DNA of 64,000 nucleotides from Monodelphis domestica (GCF_027887165.1 NC_077232.1:6915391-6979390); one strand, 5' to 3'; shown: positions 32,971 through 44,274, counted from the stretch's first letter. Notes: generated by a model not told the origin, from the letters alone. A program made the numbers and translations.

Positions 32971-34024
32971 CTGTGAGATTTAAAATAGTGAAGCCCTTAA
33001 ACTGTAGTGAGTTAAAATGGTGGAAGATATAAATTGTGATAGATATAAGAGAGGGTGAGTAAATTTGACCACAGAAAATATGTTTCACTACAGTGTCTTG
33101 GGTTTTAAATCAAATATAAGGTGGTCGCCAGGGAAATATTCCCAATTATTCAAATACCCAAGTCAACTGGGTTTTATAGAGATTTTAATTAATACAAATG
33201 TGGAATTAAAGAAAAGAGAGAAAGAGAGAAAAAGGAAATAAGTATGAAGGGCCTTAGGCCAATATGTCCTAGACCTGAGTCTTAAGAGAGAGAGATCAGT
33301 CAGTCAGTCTTTTAACACTCACCACAAGGTCTGCCTAAGCAAGTATTCTAGTGACACCAGGCCAGCATCATCTCAGCTGCTTTCACCAGCTCCCTCCTCC
33401 ATCTTAATGTTTCAGAGTCAGTCCTTCCTCAATCTGAATGTTTCAGAATGACTCCTCAATCTGAATGTTTCAGAATGACCTTCAGCTCTTCTCTGAGCTC
33501 TTATTTTTAAGGGCAAAATCTCCTATGCCACCTCCCCTAAGTTCTTCCATCTACCAATCACTGTAGATGTTTTCCAAAAGACAGCCCATTTTGAATTCAC
33601 AGCTGAGTAGATTAATCTCTTTAGTAAATCAGAAAAAAAATGCTGCTGTGTCGACTAATTTCATTAAGAGAAAACCTCTGAGTAAGTTTTCACCTTTTAG
33701 GTCTAAGTAGTTTACAAGTTGCCCCACCTTTATAGGCACTTAGAATCCCATTGTATCAATTCCAAAAACAGGCATGGCTCAAAGAACTCCTTTCCTTTAT
33801 AAGTATGGTTTTCAAGTACTTTCATTGTTTAGCAAGGAGTTTTTTCCCCTAAAGCAGTCTTAAGTAGGGGTGGAGTAAGGATACTCCCATAGCAAGGAGT
33901 TTTCACATTCAAGTAGAGTTCTCACTATCTGGTAGGGAATTATTTCAAGTAGGGAACTGGAGGATTCCTCAATGTGGAGTAAAATTTTTAACATTCATAA
34001 GTCTGTGAAATTTTAAGGTTTACA
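32971..34024 (-). mobile_element. Solo LTR fossil (endogenous-retrovirus type, 4-bp target duplication)
   Basis: A 1,054-bp unit with TG...CA ends (TGTGAGATTT at the left, AAGGTTTACA at the right) flanked by GCAC at 32967-32970 and 34025-34028. A TATAAAA-type box on the minus strand near 33175-33182 suggests minus orientation. No internal coding region is attached, so it is a solo LTR. The right-hand end resembles the small element at 50953-51156 (shared CATTCATAAGTCT...GGTTTACA wording). The 4-bp duplication is typical of class I (ERV1-like) elements. Old and diverged; family name unknown to me. Confidence 0.65.
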
Positions 34025-34181
34025 GCACCTGTAGTGCACTCCCTCCCCATCATCAGTCTGCCAAAGCTTCCTGACCTCTTTTCAAAATAGTAGCTTTAAT
34101 GTATAAAATAAAATACATCAAATTACAAAAGCCACATAATATATGAAAATACAGAAATTATAATATGTATGTGGACATTGG

Positions 34182-34366
34182 AAACCCTTACTTTCTCTTA
34201 GAATCAATGCTAAGTATCAATTCCAAGGCAGAAGAGTGGTGAGAGGGTTTAAGTGACTTGCCCAGGGTCACATGGTTGGGAAGTATCTGAGGCCAAATTT
34301 GAACCCAGGACCTCCCATCTCTAGGCCTGGCTCTCATTCCACTGAGCCACCCAGCTGCCCCCCCCC
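34182..34366 (-). repeat. tRNA-derived SINE (family A)
   Basis: AAACCCTTACTTTCTCTTAG start, GACTTGCCCAGGGTCACATG, and end GAGCCACCCAGCTGCCCC. Minus strand, nearly complete. Confidence 0.85.
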
Positions 34367-34385
34367 AATATTAAGATTCACAGAC

Positions 34386-34512
34386 CCTTAGACACTTCCT
34401 AACTATGTGACCCTGGGCAAGTCTCTTAACCCCCATTGCCTAGCCCTTACCTCTCTTTTGCCTTGGAAACAATACATAGTATAGATTCTAAGATGGAAGG
34501 GAAGGGTTTTTA
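34386..34512 (+). repeat. tRNA-derived SINE (family A), 3' half
   Basis: TTAGACACTTCCTAACTATG, TGTGACCCTGGGCAAGTCTC, and tail TAAGATGGAAGGGAAGGGTT. The same GGGAAGGGTTT words recur at 34781-34791 after an inserted L1 tail, so its tail was probably duplicated by that insertion. Confidence 0.75.
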
Positions 34513-34780
34513 TTTTTATTTATTTTTTGAAAAATTTATTTAATTAGTCAATTTAGAACATTATTCCTTGGTTACAAGAATCCTATTCTTTTCCTCCCCT
34601 CCGCCTCCCCCTCCTGTAGCCGATGCCCAATTCCACTGGGTTTTACACGTGTCCTTGATCAGGACCCATTTCCATGTTGTTGATGTTTGCACCAGGGTGA
34701 TCGTCTAGAGTCTACGTCCCCAATCATATCCCCTCGATCCATGTAATCAAGCAGGTGTTTTTCTTCTGTGTTTCTACTAA
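34513..34780 (-). mobile_element. L1 LINE 3'-UTR fragment
   Basis: Reverse complement of the L1 3' tail seen at 40.2-40.98 kb: shared words are the ATTAATTAAATAAA-like end, AATTGGGCATCGGCTACAGG-type wording, and ACCCATGTATTCAAGCAGTTG-like wording in diverged form. Inserted in a SINE tail with a GGGAAGGGTTT duplication. Confidence 0.65.
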
Positions 34781-34844
34781 GGGAAGGGTTTAAAAAAAGA
34801 GAAAATAAAGGCGTAACAGACCCTCTGAAATCTATCTACAGACC

Positions 34845-35165
34845 CCAGGATAAGAGCCCTGCTCTAATGAGTATCATCTTTGCTTCTGATTTACCATCTC
34901 TAGACCGTAAACTCCCTGAGGCCAGGGATCGTGTCCTTAATTTCATACGGCCTTCAGCCACCAAGAGCAGAGCAGGAGCCAAAATATTTGTCAGATGAAT
35001 GAATTAAGCATTGAATGACTGTCATTTTGTTCTTCCTATCCTTTCCCCAATGCCCTCCCACCTTCCCTATCCAAAATCTACACATCCTTCAAGGCTCAGC
35101 TGAAGCCCATTATCATCTAGGAAGGGTTTCCCAACTACCTTGTCTCCATCATCTCTCCCTCCTAC
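34845..35165 (-). repeat. L2 LINE 3' fragments
   Basis: AGACCGTAAACTCCCTGAGG, CCAGGGATCGTGTCC, and later ACATCCTTCAAGGCTCAGCTG with AGGAAGGGTTTCCCAACTACC. Two L2 3' pieces in minus orientation. Confidence 0.6.
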
Positions 35166-35334
35166 TATGCGTAACCCACAATGGAGCATGAGACCCAAAG
35201 CCCAGAACAAAGGAAAAGGTTTGCTGATTCAGTATTCTCATGTTCTCTGCCTTCTCCCGTGGAAGGTACCCCCAGAGGCTGCCATTTTCATCCATTATTT
35301 TCCAAGGTGCTAGGAGGCAATGAAATATGGTGGA

Positions 35335-35500
35335 AGTCTGAAAACTTGGGTCTTCATTCTGGTCCTGAACCTTACTGGTTGAATGACTGACCCTATGTGG
35401 CTGACATAGCTTCTCTGAGCCTCAGTTTACTCATTTGTAAAATAGAGAATGCTTTCAGTACTTCTATCACAGGTCTATCACAAACATCTCTAGATGATGT
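35335..35500 (+). repeat. MIR SINE
   Basis: AAAACTTGGGTCTTCATTCT, CTTCTCTGAGCCTCAGTTTA and CTCATTTGTAAAATAGAGAA in MIR order. Confidence 0.65.
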
Positions 35501-35619
35501 GGAGAGAATGGGAATGCCATTAGGACTTCATTTCCTGCAGTGCTTGGGCAGGATGATGCCTGGTGATGCCCCTGAGTGAGGCCTCTGGTAGGAACTATTC
35601 TATAAGGTGGGAAGCTTTC

Positions 35620-36268
35620 AGAGTAGTGCCCTCAAATGGGAGAGAACCTGCTTGTACAAAAAGATTTCTAACTGTGCTTTTTGTGGTGGCAAAGAACTAG
35701 AATTGAGGGGGTGTCTCTCAATTGGGGAATGGCTGGACAAATAGTGGTGTTTGATGGTGATGGAATGCCATTGTGCTTTAAGGAATGATGAACTGGATGA
35801 TTTCAGAGAGAGCTGAGAAGACCTCCATGAACTGATGCAGAGTGAAATGAGCAGAATCAGGAGAACATGGTACAGAGACTGATACACTGTGGAACAATCA
35901 AATATGATAGACTTTGCTGCTCTCATTCTTGCAATGATCCAGGACAACTTTGAGGGATTTATGAGAAAGAATGCTATCCACATTCAGAGGAAGAACCGTG
36001 GGAGCAGAAATGCAGAAGGAAACATATGATTTACCACTTGTTTCTATGGGCATATGAGTTGGGGTTTTGTTTTTATAAGATTAATTTATTATAAAAATGA
36101 ATAATATGGAAATAGGTATTGAATGATAACATATGTATAACCCAGGAAAATTGCTTGTCAACTCCAGGAGAGGGGAGAGGAAAGAGGAGGGAGAGAACAT
36201 GAATCATGTAACTTTGGAAAATCTATGTGTAAATTTGTTATTGAAATAAAATAAAGATGAAAAAAAGT
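35620..36268 (+). mobile_element. L1 LINE 3' end, 5'-truncated
   Basis: The ORF2 terminal block is recognisable (TTTGTGGTGGCAAAGAACTA, CTCAATTGGGGAATGGCTGG, GAACTGATGCAGAGTGAAAT), then the L1 3' UTR (TCCACATTCAGAGGAAGAAC, AACATGAATCATGTAACTTT) and an A-rich end at about 36260. Plus strand. Confidence 0.85.
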
Positions 36269-36486
36269 GGGACACTCAGAGCCAATGGGACAGGACAAGC
36301 AGACAGGGGAGAGGCAAGAAGGAGGGCTAGGATGGGGCAGGGGGAAAGGAAAGACAAGAGGTGACCAGAGGAACAGGATAGCTATGCTGTCTCCAACTAT
36401 AAGGTTGCAGCTGGACCCTACTTACTCTGGAGTTGATGTGAAAGACTTTGACCATTCTCTAGTCTGCCTGGAGAGACCACTCTGAG

Positions 36487-36510
36487 AAACAAACAAACAA
36501 ACAAACAAAA
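36487..36510. repeat. (AAAC)n microsatellite
   Basis: Short pure CAAA/AAAC tandem immediately before the SINE at 36517. Confidence 0.8.
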
Positions 36511-36516
36511 AACAAC

Positions 36517-36731
36517 AGGGGGAGCTAGGTGGCTCAGTAGGTAGAGAGTCAGACCTGGAGATGGGAGATCTTGGGTTCAAATTTGACTTCAGACATTTTC
36601 TAGCTATGTAAGTAACCTGAGCGAGTCACTTAAGCCCAGTTGTTTAGCCCTTACTGATCTTCTGTCTGGAACTAATACTCAATATTGATTCTAAGACAGA
36701 AGGTAAGAATTAAAAAAATAAAAACAAAAAC
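36517..36731 (+). repeat. tRNA-derived SINE (family A)
   Basis: GGGGGAGCTAGGTGGCTCAG head with A box, GGGTTCAAATTTGACTTCAG B box, CORE, and AAGACAGAAGGTAAGAATTA tail with A-rich end. Complete, plus strand. Confidence 0.87.
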
Positions 36732-37635
36732 TTTCAGAGGTAGACAGTCCTGTAGTCTGCCATTTACTACTGGGGCTGTGAATTCTGGGATCCTGCCCTC
36801 CCAAATCAGAGAGATTCTTTGGAATTCTATTACAATCTCCTAGGAGGGCTGCAAGAGCGTGCCTGCTTTGTGCATGGGGACATCTAAGGAGGACTTCAGA
36901 GAAGGAAAGCAGATGAATTCCTTTGTAACTGGCAGCTGCTATTTTTGTTCCAGCCTTTTGGCAGCATCAAAACAACTCCTCACCTTCTGGCCAAGCCTGC
37001 AGGGTCAGTCCAGGGCAGAGCCACAACAAGGGTGAGGCAAGGGAGGAACTGGCCTTACATTTACAAAGCTGAAAAATGTAGAAAAATAAGTCAAATAAGT
37101 AAAAAAGAAAGGTAAATATTTAAACTGCCCATCAGGCCATTGCAAGAGTGGCCCCAATTCTGGGTGTTCTGGGTGTGAAGTAAGCTAGTTTGGGACTGCT
37201 CCAGGGTTCCTCAGCCCCTTCCAAAGGGAAAGCCAAACCCTGGGTACAGAGCCAGCTCTCACTTTTTCTCTGCCTCCCCCATCTTGGTTCCCAGATCCTT
37301 TCTGTGGCTCCTCCTCCTCCTCCTCCTCAGTTCTCTCTGCTATTGTTCCCACTCCTCCTGATGTACTTGGCTTTTTTCAGACCACAAGGCACCCAGCCCT
37401 GTGTCAGGAACTGTGGGTGACACATCAAAGATGAAAGCCTGGATCCCTGTTCTCAACTAACACTTGAGCTACAGGGGAAAGAAAGCACAGCTTACACCTA
37501 AGAGAGGATCAGGAAGAAACCTTGGTTCATTCCTAAGTTCCCATTTCCTGGTCATCCCCTGGGAGAGGGCACCTTGCTAGTAGGAAGGGGAAGATAAAGA
37601 AGACATGAGATAAAACGCACACATACCTTTCATGC
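36732..37635. other. Unannotated intergenic stretch
   Basis: I recognise no gene, RNA or named repeat here. A CTCCTCCTCCTCCTC run lies near 37309-37327. Short open frames have no visible similarity to known proteins. Confidence 0.5.
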
Positions 37636-37855
37636 TCATCTTGTACCATTTTTAGTCTTGCCAATTTCATTTGGGGTTTTCTTGGCAGAAATACTGGGAG
37701 TTTGCCTTATCCAGCTTGTTTTATAGAAGAGGAAACTGAGGCCAACAAGGTGAAGTAACTTCCTCAGGATTACCTAGCTATGACATGTCTGAGGCTGGAT
37801 TTGAATTCAGATCTTCCTGACTCCATCTATCTACCCCTTTAACCATAATGTTCCC
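37636..37855 (-). repeat. tRNA-derived CORE-SINE (family B)
   Basis: Tail-side words TTTTCTTGGCAGAAATACTG and TAGAAGAGGAAACTGAGGCC, with the B-box region GAGGCTGGATTTGAATTCAG, in minus orientation. Confidence 0.75.
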
Positions 37856-38312
37856 ATGAAGTCAAAGCATTGTTGCTGCAACAAAGAATACAGGTGTTTT
37901 CTGATCAGAGAATTACAAAGTATGAGGTAACATTGTTGAATAATGAAAATATTACATTAAAACGCTATGCAGTTCCAAATCCTGCAACCTTGCTTCCTGA
38001 TTTACCCATTTCAGGGAAACCATTGGGGATGTGAATATTTGGTGTTTATGACTGAAAAACCTTGAAATGACTTACTGGACACACCTTTAAATAATCCAGA
38101 CCTAGTATTATTTACTGATGGTTCTTCTTTCATGAAGGATGGCATATGTTACACAGGAGCTGCTGTAGTCACAGAATTTTCCACTATGTGGTCAGCTTCA
38201 CAGCCCTCAAATATAAGTGCTCAAGGCACAGAACTGATAGCTCTAAACTATGCCTATATAATTGCCAAAGATAAGAAGTCAACAATTTACACAGATTCTA
38301 ATATGCATTCGG

Positions 38313-38313
<1 letters not shown>

Positions 38314-38350
<37 letters not shown>
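38314..38350. repeat. (AT)n microsatellite inside the ERV fossil
   Basis: A pure ATAT run of about 36 bp. Confidence 0.95.
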
Positions 38351-38353
<3 letters not shown>

Positions 38354-39073
38354 GTGAGCATGTTTTGGCTTCAAAGGGGATTTTTAACATCAGCTTGAAA
38401 ATGTATAGCTAATACAGAAATTATTAATGAAGTTCTTAATGCCCTCTGGCTCCCTGAAGCCCTAGCTGTAGTTCATTGCTCTGCCCATACATGTGGCACT
38501 AACCCTGTCTCCAGGGGGAATGACTGGACAGATACTGCTGCAAAATTAGTGGCCTTAGAACAGCTTGAGTTAATTTTAACATTGACAACTACTGATGACT
38601 TAAATCAATCCCTTTCTTATAATGAAAAGGAAGTGGAAAAATGGAAGCAAAAATTTAAGGCCAAACAGATAAATGGAGTATGGGTATCATCTGAAGGAAA
38701 ATGTCTGCTCCCTAGGAATTTTTATCACCAAATTTGCCACTCCATTCACAAAATTGATCATTTAGGTACCCAGGGCATTGTGGACTCTGTTAAAAGAGTA
38801 TGGATAGTCCCTGAAACAACTACCATAGCCTCTAAAGTCTGTATAGCCTGCCCTACCTGCCAAGGATTTAATCAGTACAATTTTCATGGCAAAGCTTTTG
38901 GTGGGCATCCTCTGGCTTACATATCTTTTGAATATCTGCAAATTGACTTTATCACTATGTGAAAAGCTGGACAGTATAAATTTTGTCTAGTCATAGTAGA
39001 TCAGCTGACCAGATGGCCTGAAGCATTTTCTACTCTTCAAGCCACAGTGGCTTTTGTTGCCAAAGTGCTTTTA

Positions 39074-39280
39074 TTTTTTTTTAAACCCTTACCTTCCATC
39101 TTGGAATCAATACTGTGTTTGGTTCCAAGGCAGAAGAGTGGGAAGGGCTAGGTAATGGGGGTTAAGTGACTTACCCAGGGTCACACAGCTGGAAAGTCTC
39201 TGAGGCCATATTTTAATCTAGGACCTCCCATCTCTAGGGTTGGCTCTCAATCCACTGAGCTACCCAGCTGCCCCACCCCC
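39074..39280 (-). repeat. tRNA-derived SINE (family A) inserted in the ERV, with 12-bp target duplication
   Basis: The SINE is bounded by AAAGTGCTTTTA at 39062-39073 and 39281-39292. It has a T-run start, the complete family A body in minus orientation, and ends GAGCTACCCAGCTGCCCCAC. The duplication shows LINE-driven insertion after the ERV was already in place. Confidence 0.92.
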
Positions 39281-39499
39281 AAAGTGCTTTTAAAAGAACT
39301 TATTCCTCGATTTGGCCTGCCAGCATGCATTGAGTCAGATAGAGGAACTCATTTTACTTCATCCTATCTCAGATTTATTCATGTTTGGAGATAGCACCTA
39401 AATTCCATGTACCATACCATCCCTAGAGCTCAGGCCAAGTTGAAAGAATGGGTAGAGAACTTAAAATTGTGCACTGAGACTCATTTAAAATGGCCTGAA

Positions 39500-40989
39500 T
39501 AAATGGGCAAGGGACATGAATAAGCAATTTTCAGATAAAGAAATCAAAACTATCAATAAACACATGAAAAAGCATTCTAAATCTCTTATAATCAGAAAAA
39601 TGCAAATCAAAACAACTCTGAGGTACCACTCCACACCTAGCAGATTGGTTAACATGACAGCAAAGGAAAGTAGTAAATATTGGAGGAGATGTGGCAAAAT
39701 TGGGACATTAATACATTGCTGGTGGAGTTGTGAATTGATCCAGCCATTCTGAATGGCAATTTGGAACTATACCCAAATGGTGCTAAAAGACTGCCTACCC
39801 TTTGATCCAGCCATAGCACTTCTGGGTTTGTACCCTAAAGATATCATAAGGGAAAAGACTTGTACCAAAATATTCATAGCTGCTCTCTTTGTGGTGGCAA
39901 AAAAATTGGAAAATGAGGGGATGCCCTTCAATTGGGGAGTGGCTGAACACATTGTGGTATCTATTGGTGATGGAATACTATTGTACTCAAAGGAATAATG
40001 AACTGGAGGAATTCCATATGAACTGGAACAACCTCCAGGAATTGATGCAGAGTGATAGGAGCAGAACCAAGAAAACATTGTACACAGAGACGGATATACT
40101 GTAGTACAATCAAATGTAATGGACTTCTCTTCTAGAAATAATGCAATCATCCAGTACAATTCTGAGGGATTCATGAGAAAGAATGTTATCTACATTCAGA
40201 GGAAGAACTATGGGAGTAGAAACACAGAAGAAAAACAACTGCTCAAACACAAGGGTCGATGGGGATATGATTGGGGATATAGACTCTAAATGATCACACT
40301 AGTGCAAATATTAATGGTATGGAAATGGGGCTTGATCAATGATACGTGAAATCCAGAGGAATTGTGCATCAGCTACGGAAGGAAGGTTGGGGAAAGGCAT
40401 GGAAAGAACGTGAATCTTGTAACTGTTAAAGCCCCCCTGGGGGGGGGGGCAGGACTGGGACCAGGGTTCCACAGGTAAGGTTGGGGAAAATAATAAGAGG
40501 AAATACAAAGGTAGAAATTAGAAGGGTCTCACCTGTAGATAAGGGTAAGGGGAAAAGATAAGAATCAAAGACACAGACACTGTGTGAGTTGGAAGGGCCC
40601 CATGCTGATGGCAATGGATATGAGTTTATTGTGAGCTGGTAGATCTTTTAAAGGCACAAACCACAGAAAGTAAAAACAGTCATCCATGAGAAAGTGTAAT
40701 AAGAATGAAGATAGGGCACCAGGGGTAAGGTGATAATGGTTCCAGGAATCATCCAGGGTTCATGGAATGGTCAGCAATCTTGTTATGGGAAGCTAAAAGA
40801 AGGTGGAGGTGAGGGCCCTCAGTTGCGTTCTCAGACAGACCGTGAGAGCTCAACCTCTGATGAGGGCTCTCAGATCTTTATCTTAGATGGACCCAGAGTT
40901 ATCAACCTGTGACATGTAACCATGGAAAAATATTCTAAATTAATTAATTAAATAAAAATTTCAAAAATTACAAATGAAATAAAAAAATT
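39500..40989 (+). mobile_element. 5'-truncated L1 LINE inserted in the ERV, with target duplication
   Basis: Bounded by AAATGGCCTGAA at 39488-39499 and 40990-41001. The frame from 39516 gives MNKQFSDKEIKTINKHMKKH and later KIGTLIHCWWSCELIQPF, which align with the mammalian L1 ORF2 C-terminus (…GEIGTLLHCWWDCKLVQPL). GFVPKDI-like and FIAALFVVAKK words follow, then the 3' UTR and an A-rich end. It is interrupted by an LTR at 40424-40914. Ordinary L1, dead by truncation. Confidence 0.93.
40424..40914 (-). mobile_element. Solo LTR fossil inserted in the L1 3' UTR, 6-bp target duplication
   Basis: TGTTAAAG...CTGTGACA with TGTAAC at 40418-40423 and 40915-40920. On the minus strand it has a U3-like part, TTTAAAAGATCTACCAGCTC and CACAATAAACTCATATCC (poly-A signal), and ends in GGGGGCTTTAACA. 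491 bp, with well-kept ends, so it is younger than the L1 and the ERV around it. A 6-bp duplication suggests a class II (ERV2/ERVK-like) family. The copy at 50415-51347 belongs to the same family. Confidence 0.88.
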
Positions 40990-41504
40990 AAATGGCCTGA
41001 AATTCTCTCTCTGGCCCTATTTTATTTTAGAAGCAGGCCCAGAGGAGATCTACACATCTCACCATTTGAGATGCTTTTTTGGACATCCTCCCATACAGGT
41101 TATGCATTTATCTCCTGCATATACATCATTATTAGGGGGAGATACTTCTATTGCCTCCTATATACAGGATTTGCAGACCAAATTGTGAGAACTCCATGAA
41201 TCTGGAGCTGCTGTACAAGAGGGTCCTATAGATTTCTCACTCCATGACTTGCACCTAGGTAACAAAGTTTACATAAAGAACTTCTGGCATACTGGGGCAA
41301 CTCAGCCTGCCTATGATGGTCCATTCCAAGTTCTGTTAACCACTCTAAAAGCTATTAAAATTGGAGAAAAGGAATCTTTGATCCTTTGCTCCCATGTAAA
41401 GAGAGCACCTTCTATAGATAATGAGTAACTCGATCCTATCATATTTATTGTATTTTACTGATTGTTGCTTTGAGATTTAATTTTGTGTTTAAGTATATAT
41501 ATAC

Positions 41505-41712
41505 ATATATATATAATCTCACTTGGTCCTCATAATAACCCTATGAGGTTGGTGCTATTATTACTATTCCCATTTTACTGTTGAGGAAACTGAGGCAGAT
41601 GAAGATTAAGGAACTGATATTTGCACAGCTAATAAATGTCTAAGGATGCATTTGAACTCAGGTCTTCCTGACTCCAAGCCCAGCACTCTGTCTAGGGGGC
41701 CATCAACTACTT
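41505..41712 (-). repeat. MIR-type SINE (family C)
   Basis: TAATCTCACTTGGTCCTCAT, CCTATGAGGTTGGTGCTATT, CATTTTACTGTTGAGGAAAC and TTGAACTCAGGTCTTCCTGA in minus order, ends near GCACTCTGTCTAGG. Preceded by a short (AT) run at about 41496-41516. Confidence 0.8.
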
Positions 41713-41799
41713 CATAGTTGAGAGGAGCCTCAGAGGTCATCAATGAGTTCAGTAGCCTATCCTGAGCCTGACATAGTAGTGTCTCAGTAGAATTTAATA

Positions 41800-42500
41800 A
41801 AGGTAAATTGAGTCACAGGGTTCCAAGCTTTATCAGTTTGACCTGCTAATAAAATAGGTCCGATAACTGCCTAAGGTTGGCCAAAAGACCCAGAGGAGGA
41901 AGGGCAGCTCCTTTTTATAAGCATAGAACAAAGAAAACAATTGGCTAGCTGAGGAAAATAATACTTGGTATTAAGGTTGGCAGCATCATGAGGATGAGGA
42001 TAACATGATGGATTACATTAGGAAAAGCACACTGTGACTGCTGGGGCCAACAGCCATCCCTCTCTGTCTTAGAGGAATGCTTGTTTGATTTATGGGAACC
42101 ATCTGCATTCTGAGGCTGGGGAGGGCAGCCTCCTGGCTCCCAGGAGGGAGACCAGACCCTCTTTACTTTGGATGGACTACGTATCTATGGAGATGTCCCA
42201 GGTCAGTTTGTCGTGTTCAGAGAGAGAGCAAGTGCATGTTGTGGAGTTTTTTGGGAGCTGAAGTCGTGAGGGATAACAAGGGTTTTTTTAGCTAATTCCA
42301 AGGAGTAGCTGAACTCCTGTGATCAAGAAATGTTCATTTTTTGAGTCCACCTGCAAGGCTAGAGATAATGAATGAGGCTCCTGGTTGTCCTCCTGCGTCC
42401 CTTACAGGTAGTAGATTTCCTTGAGGCAAGAGTAGAACAGTGATCAGTAGAAACGGATCTCTAAACGTAATTTATTGCAGACCAGCTGAATTTCTGAACT
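41800..42500 (-). mobile_element. Possible LTR fossil remnant
   Basis: The minus strand contains GATAAAGCTTGGAACCCTGTG, resembling an LTR poly-A signal region, followed upstream by a mixed-composition U3-like stretch. No clear ends or target duplication were found; classification is tentative and the right border arbitrary. Confidence 0.35.
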
Positions 42501-42627
42501 ATGCTCAGAGACCTAGAACCATGACTCGGGCAGTTACAGGACAAAATCAATTAACCGTAAATAAGATCAATAAAAAATGATACAGAATCAAATTAATTTT
42601 CTCAGTGGATAGAGCATTGGGCAAGTA

Positions 42628-42832
42628 ATTTATTTTTTATTTAAAAGCCCTAACCTTCCTGTCTTAGAATCAATACTGTGCATTGGTTCCAAAGGAGAGG
42701 AGTGGTATGGGCAATGCGGATTAAGTGACTTGTCCGGGGTCACAGGCAGGAAGCATCTGAGCCCAGATTTGAACCTAGGGCCTCCCATCTCCAGGCCTGG
42801 GTCTCTACCCACTGAGCCACCTAGCTATCCCA
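42628..42832 (-). repeat. tRNA-derived SINE (family A)
   Basis: AAAGCCCTAACCTTCCTGTC start, TTAAGTGACTTGTCCGGGGTC, AGATTTGAACCTAGGGCC and GAGCCACCTAGCTATCCC end. Complete, minus. Confidence 0.85.
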
Positions 42833-42839
42833 GATCTTT

Positions 42840-43520
42840 TGTCTCTGTTAAGGATGACAGGCTTAAGGGCATCTCACTGGGCTGGCCTTTGTTACAGGAA
42901 GGGGAAAACCTGCTCCTCTTAAGTAAGGAAGTTCTAGCCTTCATGGTGGAAAGTATGGTGGTCCAGCTACATGATGAAGGGTGTGCTGCTGTCCACCGGA
43001 GACTGGCTCTTCCTGTGATTAGGTCCTGAGGGAAGGCTTGAGATCTCTGAGCCCACCTTCTCAGGGACTGTTTTCTAATCCGAGATGGCCTATGGATGCT
43101 CCGGAAAAAGATGTCACAAGAGATGTAAATGATACAGAGGAGGTTATACCCTTTTGGCCCTCTATTCTGGCCTCACTCTCACTCCTTCTTCCCCAGCCTC
43201 CCTGTTCACGCCTACGCCTTCCTCTCTGGCCACTCTCCTGCCGAGCCGCTCGCGTCCTTTTGGAGTCTGTTCAGACGATGGAGGGAGTCCACCGGTCATT
43301 GCGTTGAGTTGCTGAATAATAAATTAGCTGAAATTTACCATCTACAGCCTCTAGAGAATTTCATTCATTACACCCACTCTCTCCAGACTGGACCTTCTCA
43401 GGTTCGGAAGAATAAATGAAAAATGAACGTAGAAAAAACCCTAAAAGCATCCAATACAGAAACACTACCTGACAGTGTATATGCCCGTCTACCCTCGTAG
43501 CTCCTCCCACTTTTTGTTTT
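42840..43520. other. Unannotated intergenic stretch
   Basis: No recognisable repeat or gene. Short open frames (up to ~99 codons) run through it without known similarity. It may be an unclassified old element. Confidence 0.45.
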
Positions 43521-43523
43521 TTA

Positions 43524-43686
43524 GATCCTTACTTTCTTCCGTCTATCCATTCTGAGGCAGAAGAGATGTAAAAGCTTTGCCCAAGGTCACACAGTTGGGA
43601 AGTATCTGAGATCAAATTTGAACTCAGGGCCTGGCTTTTTGTCTCTAGGCCTAGCTTTCAATCCACTGAGCCATGTAGGTGTCCAC
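43524..43686 (-). repeat. tRNA-derived SINE (family A), shortened
   Basis: TCCTTACTTTCTTCCGTCTA, TTGCCCAAGGTCACACAGTT, AATTTGAACTCAGGGCC and CAATCCACTGAGCCATG in minus order. Confidence 0.78.
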
Positions 43687-43869
43687 CCCCTTACCTCTTT
43701 TGCTGTGAGAGAGGAGGCCTATCTCCTTCCCACCTCTCTGGAAACCTGCTTGATTTTGCCATTGCTCGTTTAACAATCTCTTCATTTAATACCTGCCTTC
43801 ATTGTGTCTTTTGCTCTCCTGGTCCAGCTTATTTTGGCTCCACATTCATTAGGTCACATAAACCTTCCC

Positions 43870-44108
43870 CATTTTCTGAATTCTTGACATTCATCATTTC
43901 TTCTGAAGGAATCCTTTTCCATTATCTTCACATACCGTAGTTTTTTGGCCATTTCCCAACCAATGGACATTTACTTTGTTTTCGATTGCTTGTTATCCCC
44001 AAAAGGGCCACTGTGACTATTTTGGCATAGATTGGATCTCTCTTTCTGTCTTCTACTTCTCTGGAATTTATGCCCAGTGGCAGGATCACTGTGGTGAAAG
44101 GACATGAA
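43870..44108 (-). mobile_element. Degraded LINE fragment
   Basis: CCATTTCCCAACCAATGGAC and GGGCCACTGTGACTATTTTG resemble, in reverse, the terminal LINE words seen as ...CCCATCAATTGGGGAATGG elsewhere. Very diverged. Confidence 0.4.
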
Positions 44109-44110
44109 GT

Positions 44111-44274
44111 GGGGCAGCTAGGTGGCTCAAAGGGTAGAGCCAGGTCTAGAGACAGTTCAAATCTGGCCTCAGACACCTCCTAGTTGTGTGACCCTGGTCA
44201 AGTCCCTTACCCTCCATTGCCTAGCCCTTACTGCTCTTCTGGCTTGGAACCAATATGCAGTATTGATTTTTTTT
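44111..44274 (+). repeat. tRNA-derived SINE (family A), target of another SINE
   Basis: TGGGGCAGCTAGGTGGCTCA head, GTTCAAATCTGGCCTCAGAC, TGTGACCCTGGTCAAGTCCC, ends at CAGTATTGATT. A minus-strand copy of the same family inserted in its tail (duplication ATTGATTTTTTTT at about 44262 and 44471). Confidence 0.85.

Larger units (their letters stand above)
37870..41440 (+). mobile_element. Broken gammaretrovirus-like ERV pol fossil with nested insertions
   Basis: A retroviral pol remnant of class I/gammaretroviral type. RNase H (around LVLFTDGSSFMKDGICYTGA and AQGTELIALNYAYIIAKD) lies at about 38.09-38.3 kb. The integrase zinc-binding part (HQICHSIHKIDHLGTQG, ACPTCQG) is at about 38.7-38.9 kb. Integrase core words (ESDRGTHFTSS) are at about 39.34 kb, and the integrase C-terminal part with its tail at about 41.0-41.43 kb. 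It is interrupted by a SINE (39074-39280) and an L1 (39500-40989). No gag, RT fingers or env was seen. It is multiply broken and old, and non-functional. Confidence 0.85.

Noticed and set aside
37870-41440. Possibility of an active or domesticated retroviral gene
   Set aside because: It is fragmentary, interrupted by other elements and broken in multiple places; a fossil only.
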